This document shows positions 51,388 through 59,936 of a stretch of 64,000 bases of DNA, in pieces. The notes under the pieces were generated by a model that had not been told where the DNA came from, searched no databases, and worked only from the letters and a program-made list of their open reading frames with translations. How positions within the stretch are numbered: the first letter of the stretch is position 1; every line of letters starts with the position of its first letter. Source of the stretch: Thunnus maccoyii (taxonomy: Eukaryota > Chordata > Actinopteri > Scombriformes > Scombridae); assembly GCF_910596095.1 (NCBI RefSeq), contig NC_056539.1, positions 22,683,001 through 22,747,000 of the forward strand, written 5' to 3'. Position numbers and translations under genes: made by a program.

Positions 51388-52048
51388 GAGCAGCAACAGT
51401 GTCAACATCATCATGTTCCACAGCACAGAGGTTTCCATGGTGAGGCATTTGTAGCATTTTTCACCTGCTTCAGAGGAAGCAGGTGAAGAAGGCTACTGTA
51501 GCTTAACCACAGAGTTACAGTCAATGTGAGCAGGACACTGATGGTTTCCAACATGACGGCAATGGTGGAAACACTGATTCCAGCCCGTCCTGTCCACATC
51601 CCTGCTCTGGACAGGCACAATCCAAAACCATTCTCAACCAGTTTCCAGGAGGACTTCCAGCCTGTTTTTTCCAAGAAGGTAGATCCTGTTAGTGAGCCCA
51701 TCCCAGCCGAGGTGGACCACAAGGACTTGAGGCACAACAAGGAGTACCTGACAGAGGTGAAGGCGTCATACCAGCGTCACCCATTGCCACAGATCGCCCG
51801 TGCACCGTGCCGGACCAGGTTTTGCACCAACTTCAAGATGCAAACAGACCCTGGTGAAATTGACTACCTCACCACCACGTCCCAGAAATTCCGTCCCCAG
51901 CCCTTCCAGCCCCCTCCCACCTCCATCCGACCATCACTGGCCATCAAGAAGATCCAGCAAGTGGAAAAGCTTCCAGAAAGCATCCAAAAAGCCTCCTTCC
52001 CCCCACAACATGGCTCTCCTCTTATAAAAGCCACGGTCAAACATCTAG
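51388..52048 (+). CDS. SAXO5-like gene, exon 1 (5'UTR, start codon, first 169 codons)
   Basis: A good acceptor (tgtttctctgcag) ends at 51387, so a noncoding leader exon may exist further left; otherwise transcription starts near here. Coding runs from ATG 51541 to the donor CTAG|gttagt. Contains STSFQEDFQPVF and YLTTTSQKFRPQPFQPP, with the same S/T-x(3)-F spacing as later repeats. A GTG at 51526 is in frame but is not a likely vertebrate start. Confidence 0.7.
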
Positions 52049-52487
52049 GTTAGTGACAGAATTCTTGAATTTTATTCAGATTCTTTTTTTGCATTTTCTG
52101 ATTAATACTATAAATCCAGATTGGATTATGGGATCAGTGCTAAACCATATCAGACTGATATGAACATTCATCAAATTTAGTCAGGAATTAACTCTCAAGT
52201 TTTGGATAAACATTCTAAAAAATGTCAAACACAGTGAACAACATCATAGCCTTGTAATGAATAACAGAGGAAATCTGTGTGAGGGTTCATCTCTGAATCC
52301 TGCAGAAAGTAGAATTTACATTTTTCTAAATGAGAAAGTATGTTTTTCTCTGTAGCGGAGGGCTTTCCCACAATAAAAGGGGACGGGCGTCATCGCAGTT
52401 TTGTCTCCCAGTACAACAACACCTTCCAGGGAGCCTGGAGCAGACCTGCTCAACCTGTGGAGAAGGTAACAGCAGCAACAGCAGGAG

Positions 52488-52519
<32 letters not shown>

Positions 52520-55500
52520 GTTTTTGGTCTTGAGCCATCATGATTTTATTCCAATTTAATATTACATGGCTGGAATGAAAACCTACAGACTCAAAAAGGA
52601 AACTGTTCTCACAAATCTCACAAATTTTCACATTTTCTCTCACTTTATACTTCCACTCCACTACACTTCAAAGGGAAATATTGTACTTTTTACTCCACAA
52701 CCACTGTCCTAGTTTCTTTGAAGATTAAGATTTTACTTTCAAAACATATGATCAGCATAAAATATAATTAGTTTTCATAAATCCAACCACCCAGTAGTGT
52801 ATAGAATAAGATGAAGTAGCTCAACCTAGATCTACAACATTAAAAGCAAACACAGGTATGCAGAGACCACTTTCTCGGCACATAGCCACAAAATTAAAAA
52901 AAACAACTTTTTACATGTTTCTGCATCCATAATAATAATCTAATCTGAGTAAAATTTTGAATGCAGGACTTTAAATGAAGTATTTTTACACTGTTACATT
53001 ACTACTTTTGCTGATGTAAAAGATCTGACTTATACTTCTACCATTGATATTAACATATTTTTTTTATATTGCTGAGAAGCTGTAGTCTAAACTTTGATTG
53101 TTACACCCTGTAGAACTATACTTCTGGCCCCAAAATATACTTTTTTATTTTCTCATTGTTCTACATCCCATATTAATATTGGTTAAGTCATGACACATGA
53201 GTAGATTTGAGATCAACCCTAAACTGATCTGTTAATCTGTTTAAAAAGTGGAAATACTATGACGGTTCTTAACCATTTTTAGCTACACAGCAGCCTTTTT
53301 TTTTTTTACTTCACAGACAGACTAGACTCAGGTTAAGCTAGAGTGCAGACTGAGCTGCTTCATGCTCTGTAGTGTGCATGCTAACAAGAAGACACACTAT
53401 GACTAAGAGTACCAGCACCATCAGCTTTAAGTTGACACAAGAGCAACAAGGGTCTTGACCTTTTTATGAAGCTTTCCATGTTATCAGCACAACACTGTGA
53501 CTGTTTTTATGGTGTCTTTGTTCAGCACTCCTCAGTGTCTATAGGTGATCCTGAGAAGATTAGAGAGAGAGAGACGACTCATGCTGCCTCATTCAGCCGG
53601 CCCGCTGTCTGCAGGTCTGTAGCTTTTCTGCTTCACTGGAAAAACACCATGTGACACAGTTTACATCCTATACACAGAGAAGCCAAACAGTAAAGGAAAC
53701 CATGGCTGCAGGGCCATCAGATGTGTGACCCGTCCTGGTCACACATCTGATAGTTGCCTAGTGTGAAACTTGTAGGGGGTCTAAAGCTCACATGCAGTGT
53801 TGAGTTTATTTCTACACACATAAGTATAATAAATGCATTATTGAAACTGCATTTTTTGATACAGACCACCAGTGGTGAAAGAGCGTTTGAAGCTCAACCT
53901 TGGAAATTTCTCCAATGACCCATGGTCATCCACGGCCAGAGAAACCTTTTGTTACCACAAGCTGGGTGAGTGTTTTCTGCTTTTATGTCTAGACAGGTTT
54001 TCTTTCCCTGAGTTTTCATCTTTACATAATAACAAGCCAGATCTCATTCTTGAATGTCTCATTCTGAATTCTTCACTGCAGTTAAAATTAGCCTGAGGCA
54101 TAAATGAACAAAGCAGCTGCAGTTTTTTAGGGGTTTAATTGTTGTTTAATTGTTTAATTTTAATTGTCACCCACAGCTTAAATGCCTTGTATGTTTGCTG
54201 TGCTCTCATTCCCAATGCCACTAATGGTTAGGGGGAAAAACCCCTAAAGAACATAAAGTTCTCTTACATTTTCACAATTTTACAACCAAGTCTTTAATAT
54301 TCATTATAAACCAACCAGACTACAATGACACAGAATTGGGCTACAGATAAAACACTGCTTCATTAATTCATCCAGTCTGGATGAGTCTGTGTGGTTTATT
54401 TCCCAGAGGACCCAGTTGTGCTGACAAGGAGGAACCGAAATTTCAGCTCTGTACCCAAGGGCGACACTGATATGGGGCGCAACAAAGAGAGGATGTCGGT
54501 CACCACCAACAGAAACTCCTTCTCTAATGTGAGATATGTGAGCTCCCTCCTCACTGGCACTATTTAATTTAAGGGAGATAAATTCAGATATTCCTGGCCA
54601 TAAAAAACTTTTGCCAGAATTTTACAAAAATTGCTCCCAAAATGTTAAAATATGGCATTTTTATCAAAGAACACTAACTATGGTAAAAGTCAGCTTTCTT
54701 CACTGTCTTCACTCTCTTCAGTGAATTTATTAGGTCTTGATAATATTACTGATGCTTAATGTAGAGTAAAACCATCAATTTGCACTTTAGGTTCATTTAT
54801 GCTTTCTTTGTAAAAATGTTTTTAGGGACTTTAGAGTTGATTTTGATAGAGTTTGTTTTGTTAAAATTTTGTGCAGTGATTTTACTGTGTCAAATTTGAT
54901 CCTGCTGACTAAGTTCATACTTGTAGCTGAACAACACAGAGCTTTCAGTGCATGTACCCGGGAATGACCTGATAACCAAAAGCCATGTACAGTTCAGCCC
55001 ACCCCGTCTGTCAGGCTTGTACTACACAACCACGACCACAGAAGACTACAGCAAAAGGGACGGAGAGCGGGCCAAACCAGCCACCCAGCTGCCGAGCCAC
55101 ATACTGAGAGGACCAGGTGATGGATTAGTTGAGTTTGTTTGTGTAATGAGAGGTACATTTAGATATTAAATATGTTTAACCTGTTTAGCAGAACATGGAG
55201 TGAACCTCAGCACCACCGGGACTGACTTCCTGCCTATGAAGACCCGCAAACAGACACCTTGTCTGTCACAGCAGAGGGTGAGAGATCATAAAATTCAATT
55301 TAAAAGTCGGTTAAATTCTACTAAAAATAGTTGTAATAGTAACAGTAGTAGTAGCAGTGGTTGTCATAGTGTTAGCAATAATTAGTAGCAGTGACAGTGA
55401 TAGCACCAGTTGTACCAGTAGTAGTAATAGCGCTGGTAGCAGTAAGAGTAGTAACATCAGCAGCAGTTTTAATAGACAGAAGGTTGCTGGTTTGACAGCT

Positions 55501-55760
55501 GATACTCCTGAGTAAATGGACCTGATGTGTCCCCTCATGTGTTTAGACTCTCTTTCTCTTTGTACATTTTTACTCAGCATAATATTATATCATAATTAGA
55601 TATTGTATGTCTCTCTCTGTTAATCAAATAGGGCCACATCAAGTTTCCGTTGGCCCATCAGCACTTCAGCACCACCCACAAGGAGCACTACACAGCCAAG
55701 CCTTTGATATTGCAGCATCCTGGCTGCAGCCAATTCTTGACTCATTTTGTCATACAGTGA
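51541..55760 (+). CDS. SAXO5/TEX45-like axonemal repeat protein (tentative family)
   Basis: Eight exons join in phase: 51541-52048, 52356-52465, 53526-53614, 53865-53965, 54407-54528 (or 54537), 54927-55116, 55189-55277 (or from 55192) and 55632-55760, giving about 445 aa. No membrane segment or signal peptide; the protein is basic and rich in Pro, Thr and Ser. Short units recur with a Gly-Asp, a spacer, Ser/Thr and an aromatic: KGDGRHRSFVSQYNNTF, IGDPEKIRERETTHAASF, PKGDTDMGRNKERMSVTT then NSF, and HQHFSTTHKEHYTAKPL at the end. Such VPxGD...TT...F units recall SAXO5/TEX45-type proteins of sperm and cilia, which coat axonemal microtubules. The family name is my inference; gene structure and frame are much surer. 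ATG 51541 is the first Met in the open frame; an upstream in-frame stop is at 51499. Confidence 0.6.
52356..52465 (+). CDS. SAXO5-like gene, exon 2
   Basis: Acceptor ctgtag|CG, donor AAG|gtaaca. Codes AEGFPTIKGDGRHRSF and VSQYNNTFQGAWSRPAQPVE; one repeat unit. Confidence 0.8.
52469..52520. repeat. CAG-type trinucleotide repeat right after the exon 2 donor
   Basis: AACAGCAGCAACAGCAGGAG and then CAG units follow the GT of the intron almost at once. If the intron were retained it would read as a short polyalanine tail and then a stop at 52541. Confidence 0.95.
53526..53614 (+). CDS. SAXO5-like gene, exon 3
   Basis: Acceptor gttcag|CAC, donor TGCAG|gtctgt. Codes HSSVSIGDPEKIRERETTHA and ASFSRPAVC; a clear repeat unit. 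Confidence 0.8.
53716..53751. repeat. Perfect 15-bp hairpin, 6-base loop
   Basis: ATCAGATGTGTGACC and GGTCACACATCTGAT pair perfectly around CGTCCT, in the intron 100 bases after exon 3 of the SAXO5-like gene. Confidence 0.85.
53865..53965 (+). CDS. SAXO5-like gene, exon 4
   Basis: Acceptor gatacag|A, donor CTGG|gtgagt. Codes PPVVKERLKLNLGNFSNDPW and SSTARETFCYHKL. Confidence 0.8.
54407..54537 (+). CDS. SAXO5-like gene, exon 5 with two in-frame donors
   Basis: Acceptor ttcccag|AG. Codes DPVVLTRRNRNFSSVPKGDT and RNKERMSVTTNRNSFSN. Donors TCTAAT|gtgaga (exon ends 54528) and AGATAT|gtgagc (54537) are both in frame and differ by Val-Arg-Tyr. Confidence 0.8.
54927..55116 (+). CDS. SAXO5-like gene, exon 6
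   Basis: Acceptor cttgtag|CTG, donor CCAG|gtgatg; 63 codons plus one base. Codes NNTELSVHVPGNDLITKSHV and LSGLYYTTTTTEDYSKRDGE. Confidence 0.8.
55189..55277 (+). CDS. SAXO5-like gene, exon 7 with NAGNAG acceptor
   Basis: The acceptor reads tttagcag, so splicing after TAG or CAG adds or removes one Ala. Donor AGG|gtgaga. Codes EHGVNLSTTGTDFLPMKTRK. Confidence 0.78.
55310..55465. repeat. Degenerate AGT/AGC trinucleotide repeat
   Basis: Irregular AGTAGT/AGCAGT runs for about 150 bp in the last intron of the SAXO5-like gene. Confidence 0.85.
55632..55760 (+). CDS. SAXO5-like gene, exon 8 (C-terminus and stop)
   Basis: Acceptor caaatag|GGC; 42 codons and TGA. Codes GHIKFPLAHQHFSTTHKEHY, another aromatic/Thr repeat unit, then a hydrophobic end. 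Confidence 0.78.
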   Translation, partial: GHIKFPLAHQHFSTTHKEHYTAKPLILQHPGCSQFLTHFVIQ

Positions 55761-56020
55761 CTGAGAATCTTGTACAGTGGCTCTTGTGTTCCCGTGCAAC
55801 ATCTGCGAGCATATGTAAGCTGTCGAGAATATTTTTGATCAAGTGTTCACATAAACATTTCAAATACACAGTATACTGCATTTATTTGACATGCTCTGGA
55901 TTTTTCTCACATGAAAAATGTAGCTAAAATCTCAATTTTAACTAAAACCTGTCAATTAGTCAGTCAAAGTCTGCATTGCACTTTTAAAAATTGGCATCTA
56001 TGTATTATTGTTGGACAGAT

Positions 56021-56026
56021 AATAAA
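56021..56026 (+). terminator. Polyadenylation signal of the SAXO5-like gene
   Basis: AATAAA 261 bases after the stop, the first canonical signal downstream. Confidence 0.6.
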
Positions 56027-56895
56027 GCACTAACAAATTATATGCAGCAAAAGTAAATAATAAATTAGTACTACGACGACTAAGTTGTGCTCAAATGGCA
56101 GTTCCATTAATTTTATTGTCTCACCATGGGATTTTTAATTTAGGCAGAAAACCCATAATTTTAGGTTGATTTCCTTAAATTCCTTTGTGAAAAACAAAGG
56201 AGTTAAAAGTGAATAAAAACAGGTGATTATCACTGGAATAAAATATGTTTCAACAAGCACCAAAGCCTGTCTTTTAAAAGGTGGTTTAGTGTATACACAC
56301 TTTTTGAGGGTGTTGTGTTGAGGCTCTGGTATTTCTCTATACAGTTCAATCTTTTCTACATTTCCCAGAATTCTTTTAAACAAGCCACAGAAAAGAGGTG
56401 CAATGTTGTTGTATTTACATGTAGAATTTGAACCCCAATCCTGAGTCTTCCCACTCATTTGTGCTCATAATTCCTTTCAATTTCAAGCATGCATCCAACC
56501 AAAGTCACGCCATCCCTCTGTGTCATGTGTTTTCCAGTGCACTGCAGATGAATGCTCATAGGTTAATTTTACTGGTCTGATAAATAAATAAACTTTTACC
56601 CAGAGCAGTATGGGGGCCATCAGAGTGTGAAATATTGAAGGAACGTGCAAGTGCAGCCTTAGCAGTTAGGTGGTTTACACATAAACCTCACCCTCGTCTG
56701 CAATATTTAGGCCAGAGGGAGAAGCATTCTCTGACGTCACTGTCCTACTTCCATCCTGTTTACACTGTCAACGCTAACTGCTTAGAAGAAGGTTAGCATC
56801 TGATTTGTAGAAAGATTCTCCTGCAGATCACTCCTTCAAGCATGATTGACCACAAAACGCTGTAAAAACAATCTATGTTGTTGCAATAACACAGC

Positions 56896-57077
56896 CTTGA
56901 ACCTGAGATGCAGGCTCTGCTGATAAAAAAGTTGGCAGGCAAGCAGATGTAAATAAACTGAATCTGGAGTTCATCAACCTGGTGAAACAGCAGCAGTCCA
57001 GGTATGGGCTGGAATGTTAGCTGGCCAACAAGTCCAGGTTCAGGTCCAAGGGGTACAGCTGCAAGAACATAGTGTGA
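56896..57077 (+). pseudogene. Broken coding-like block 1, helical protein of unknown family
   Basis: After a possible acceptor (aacacag at 56888-56894) one frame reads LEPEMQALLIKKLAGKQ. The neighbouring frame then continues VNKLNLEFINLVKQQQSRYG and, after an in-frame TAG at 57018, LANKSRFRSKGYSCKNIV. One missing base near 56946 and the TAG break it. The amphipathic, Leu/Lys/Gln-rich sequence looks like part of a real coiled-coil protein. I do not recognise the family. Confidence 0.4.
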
Positions 57078-57250
57078 TACCAGATTAAATGCCAGACTAG
57101 ACTAGACAGCTCTTGTTTATTTCATTTGCACCAAGACACATGCCAATTATAGACTTATAATTTTTTCAGCAAGATATTTTCATTTAAGACCATGGAATGT
57201 ATGAAAAATGTGTAAAATTGACAAAACACCTGTTTTGTTTTGTTTTGTAG

Positions 57251-57412
57251 ATCTGGTCAGCATATGAGCAAGGAATACATTAATGAACAGGTAGCAGGTT
57301 CTCCTCAAGGACAAGCTGCTGGATCAAATCTATGACCTTGCAAATTTGAAGGATACGTGCAAATATCTCAGCAAAGTTGTAACTATGACGGCAATGTAGT
57401 GATATTATAGTG
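57251..57412 (+). pseudogene. Broken coding-like block 2, probably the same ancestral gene
   Basis: A good acceptor (ttttgtag, ending 57250) is followed by a frame reading SGQHMSKEYINEQ. After a seven-base irregularity (gtagcag) another frame reads VLLKDKLLDQIYDLANLKDT and CKYLSKVVTMTAM then TAG. The composition matches block 1 and it lies on the same strand about 170 bases further on, so both may be exons of one decayed gene. Confidence 0.4.
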
Positions 57413-57887
57413 ATAAATCTACTGATAAGAAATGCCAAAAAGCAAAGTAAGCTTGAACTGAATTCCATGTATACTCAATGCAGGGACTGGAGTTTTATTC
57501 ATCATGGAATATTTAATCATTAATAAGGAAAACCAACTGCAACCACATGTGATCATGTCACAAATTTAACTTTCATCCAGCATGTGACCATAGACTCTAT
57601 GTGACAGGGTGATCATGTGAAGGACACTTCTCCTGAGGCATATGACCAAAAAACCCCAAACAGAGAAACCATGTTTTACTGAGCTGACTCTCATTTTATG
57701 GAATACATTGAATACATTGTGGCTTTTTATATCTTTTCCCCCTCCACTCTATTTAAAAAAAAATCATTTTAAAATGTCTCTGGACTTTAATAATGTTGTG
57801 AAATACTGTTTCTACATAATGCAAGCGATGTCTCATCATACTTGAAGATTTCATTTGCAAAAAAGGATAATAAATGCACTTGTTGTT

Positions 57888-57891
<4 letters not shown>

Positions 57892-57937
<46 letters not shown>

Positions 57938-57942
57938 TGTGT
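57892..57942. repeat. Compound (TC)n(GT)n microsatellite
   Basis: CT run to 57920, directly followed by a GT run to 57942. Confidence 0.97.
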
Positions 57943-58424
57943 CTCTGTGTGTTTGTACTCCATGGAGTATCAATCAAACAGGTGTTTGTTGATTCATTTT
58001 AAGAATGGCTCTTATATGTTTTTGCAAATGAACTCTTCACTTACTCTGTACCTTTTGCATGCCATTGTCATTTTTGTTTTTGCAAAAAAAAAGAAAAAAC
58101 CCGCAACAAATATTAGTTTTAACTAGAAAAGACAAGCTGTCACAAATTAATTGACTGTGCCTTCAAAATAAAAGCATACTGCCGCCACGTAAACAACAAA
58201 TCAAGTTAGCAGTCTATATTTTACAATAATTGGTTAGTGCGCCCTTTTACGTGACCTCAATAGCTTTATTGTCTTCTCTTACACTGATCTATTAATGGAG
58301 TAAAAATGAATGGGTGAAATAAAGCTTACATTTGAAAGGTCTAACCGGAAATTATCTTGTTATTGTGCGTCACTTAACAGGCTATCCACGCTGACCTCAG
58401 ATGGTTACCCTAGATTTGCGAAAC

Positions 58425-58434
58425 TCTCGCGAGA
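58425..58434. promoter_or_regulatory. TCTCGCGAGA palindrome, copy 1
   Basis: Exact 10-bp TCTCGCGAGA, a known vertebrate promoter motif (bound by ZBTB33/Kaiso and linked to bidirectional promoters). About 315 bases upstream of the inferred arrestin gene start. Confidence 0.7.
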
Positions 58435-58579
58435 TTTGTACGTATTGTTCCTTCATTGTGCGCGTTGTACGAAATGTTTTATTGTGTGACACCAATGTAG
58501 TTAAGGTCTGGCTATGATTAGACACAATAAACACTTGGTTAGGGTGAGGGAAGATCATGTTTTAGGTTGAAATGATCAC

Positions 58580-58589
58580 TCTCGCGAGA
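58580..58589. promoter_or_regulatory. TCTCGCGAGA palindrome, copy 2
   Basis: Second exact copy, 155 bases right of the first and about 160 bases upstream of the inferred start. CG is rare in the rest of the window, so two copies here stand out. Confidence 0.7.
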
Positions 58590-58656
58590 TCTTTCGCGGG
58601 TATGGGGTTACCATAGACACGACCGTCCTCCTCGTCCGTGTTAAAGTGGGCGGGCG

Positions 58657-58714
58657 TGACTCACATGTGCTCATTGTCATTGGTGTAAAACAGTGAGCTG
58701 CCACCGTTTATAAA
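58657..58714 (+). promoter_or_regulatory. arrdc2-type promoter: TGACTCA, CACATGTG, ATTGG and TATA box
   Basis: In order: TGACTCA (58657-58663, AP-1 type), CACATGTG E-box (58662-58669), ATTGG inverted CCAAT box (58679-58683) and TATAAA (58709-58714). The spacing predicts a start near 58740. A TATA plus CCAAT plus E-box layout suits an inducible gene such as the alpha-arrestins; factor binding is inferred from motifs only. Confidence 0.6.
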
Positions 58715-58739
58715 GGCCGGGCTTCCATTGAACGTCCAG

Positions 58740-58822
58740 TCAGCGTGAACACACAGTTTGGCTTCACTTGCTGACACCCTCGCCTTTGAGAAGAAGACCA
58801 CAACGTTGCTCCTGTCTCGCCG
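58740..58822 (+). other. 5'UTR exon of the alpha-arrestin gene
   Basis: From about 26 bases after the TATA box to the donor GCCG|gtgagt at 58823. No ATG with a long frame. It would splice to the acceptor at 59681. Confidence 0.6.
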
Positions 58823-59683
58823 GTGAGTTGGAGACTTTTTTTTTTTTAACATAAGCAACGTTCACAGCCGTTTTTATGAAACGTAGGCCCGTTTCTCATT
58901 CCTGATTGGCTGAGAGCTGCTCTCAGCAGTTTATAAATGTCACTGACGCCTAAACACACATCGGCCACATAACGGAAAATATAAATATTAATAGAGTTAC
59001 TGAAAATAAGCTCCGTGCATTGCTGTAGCAGAACTATTTGTCCCGGCGGAGGAATCATAACAGTAAGTTGTTATTACAGTTTTATTTACACAATGTTTTT
59101 GAAAGTACTATTTCAGTTATTTTCTCTTTTATATTACCACTCATACCAAATTTGTATTAAAGAATCATTAAACTATAATAATGATATCATTTGTGTTATT
59201 TGTGTTAAATGTTATTAAACTATTCTGAAACATGTGTGTAAAAACAACAACAACAACAAAACAGGCTGCACTAACAGTGGCTATATCTGCAGGGGTGGTC
59301 CTGGCATTTCTGGGGCTTTAAGTAGTAACACCCAACCCCACCCAAAAAATAACATCCCTGAAAGAAAATAGCATAATTTAAGAGGTCAGTGCAGTTTCCT
59401 GGTATTGGAAAGTGTACATTTAAAAGTGGTTCAAAAGCATTGCATCATATTATTTTAAAAATGTATTAAGGTTCCTGTGTATAATTTGTATGTGGGGCCC
59501 CAACATGTGTGCAGGAGCCTAAATGGCCTTGGGTTGGCTCTGGCTATTTGCAGTATTTTTTTTTTTTCAGCGCCTGAAAATGTTTCAGAAAATGCGTTTT
59601 ACACACACTTCTGACACAGTAATCCATCTGCTTTGTCAGATTTCATCTTTTCATGCATTGTATTTTTGTCATCACACATAGAA

Positions 59684-59936
59684 ATGACGTTGAGCTCCAT
59701 AAAGTCTTTCAAGCTGGAGCTGGATGGCCCAGCTGACGCAGCGTTCACTGGAGGAGAGGTGGTGTCCGGCCAGGTGGTCCTGGAGCTGCGGAGAGACACC
59801 AGAGTGCACTCCATGAAGGTGCAGGGAAGAGGTGTAGCCACGGCACATTGGCTGGAGAACCGCGGCATGAACTCAGTCTATAATGACTACACATCCAAGA
59901 TCACTTACTTCAGGAAGAGACAGCATCTGATCCGAG
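59684..59936 (+). CDS. arrdc2: arrdc2-type alpha-arrestin, first coding exon (gene runs off the right side)
   Basis: Alpha-arrestins are adaptors that bring NEDD4-family ubiquitin ligases to membrane receptors and transporters. The exon has acceptor cacatag|AA at 59682, ATG at 59684 and donor CGAG|gtcagt, giving 84 codons plus one base. It encodes the N-terminal arrestin beta strands: IKSFKLELDG, FTGGEVVSGQVVLEL, VHSMKVQGRG and the family marks ATAHWLEN and YNDYTSKITYFRKRQHLIRG. These fit ARRDC2/ARRDC3/TXNIP, not ARRDC1. I favour arrdc2 because human ARRDC2 lies on 19p13.11 with HOMER3 and UBA52. The C-terminal arrestin domain and PPxY motifs lie beyond the window. Other paralogues (arrdc3-like) cannot be excluded. 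Confidence 0.78.

Noticed and set aside
51526..51540. GTG as start codon of the SAXO5-like protein
   Set aside because: Vertebrate genes rarely start at GTG; the in-frame ATG at 51541 is used instead.
58662..58683. Carbohydrate response element at the arrestin promoter
   Set aside because: Only one E-box (CACATG); the second half expected five bases on is ATTGTC, which does not fit the paired E-box consensus.
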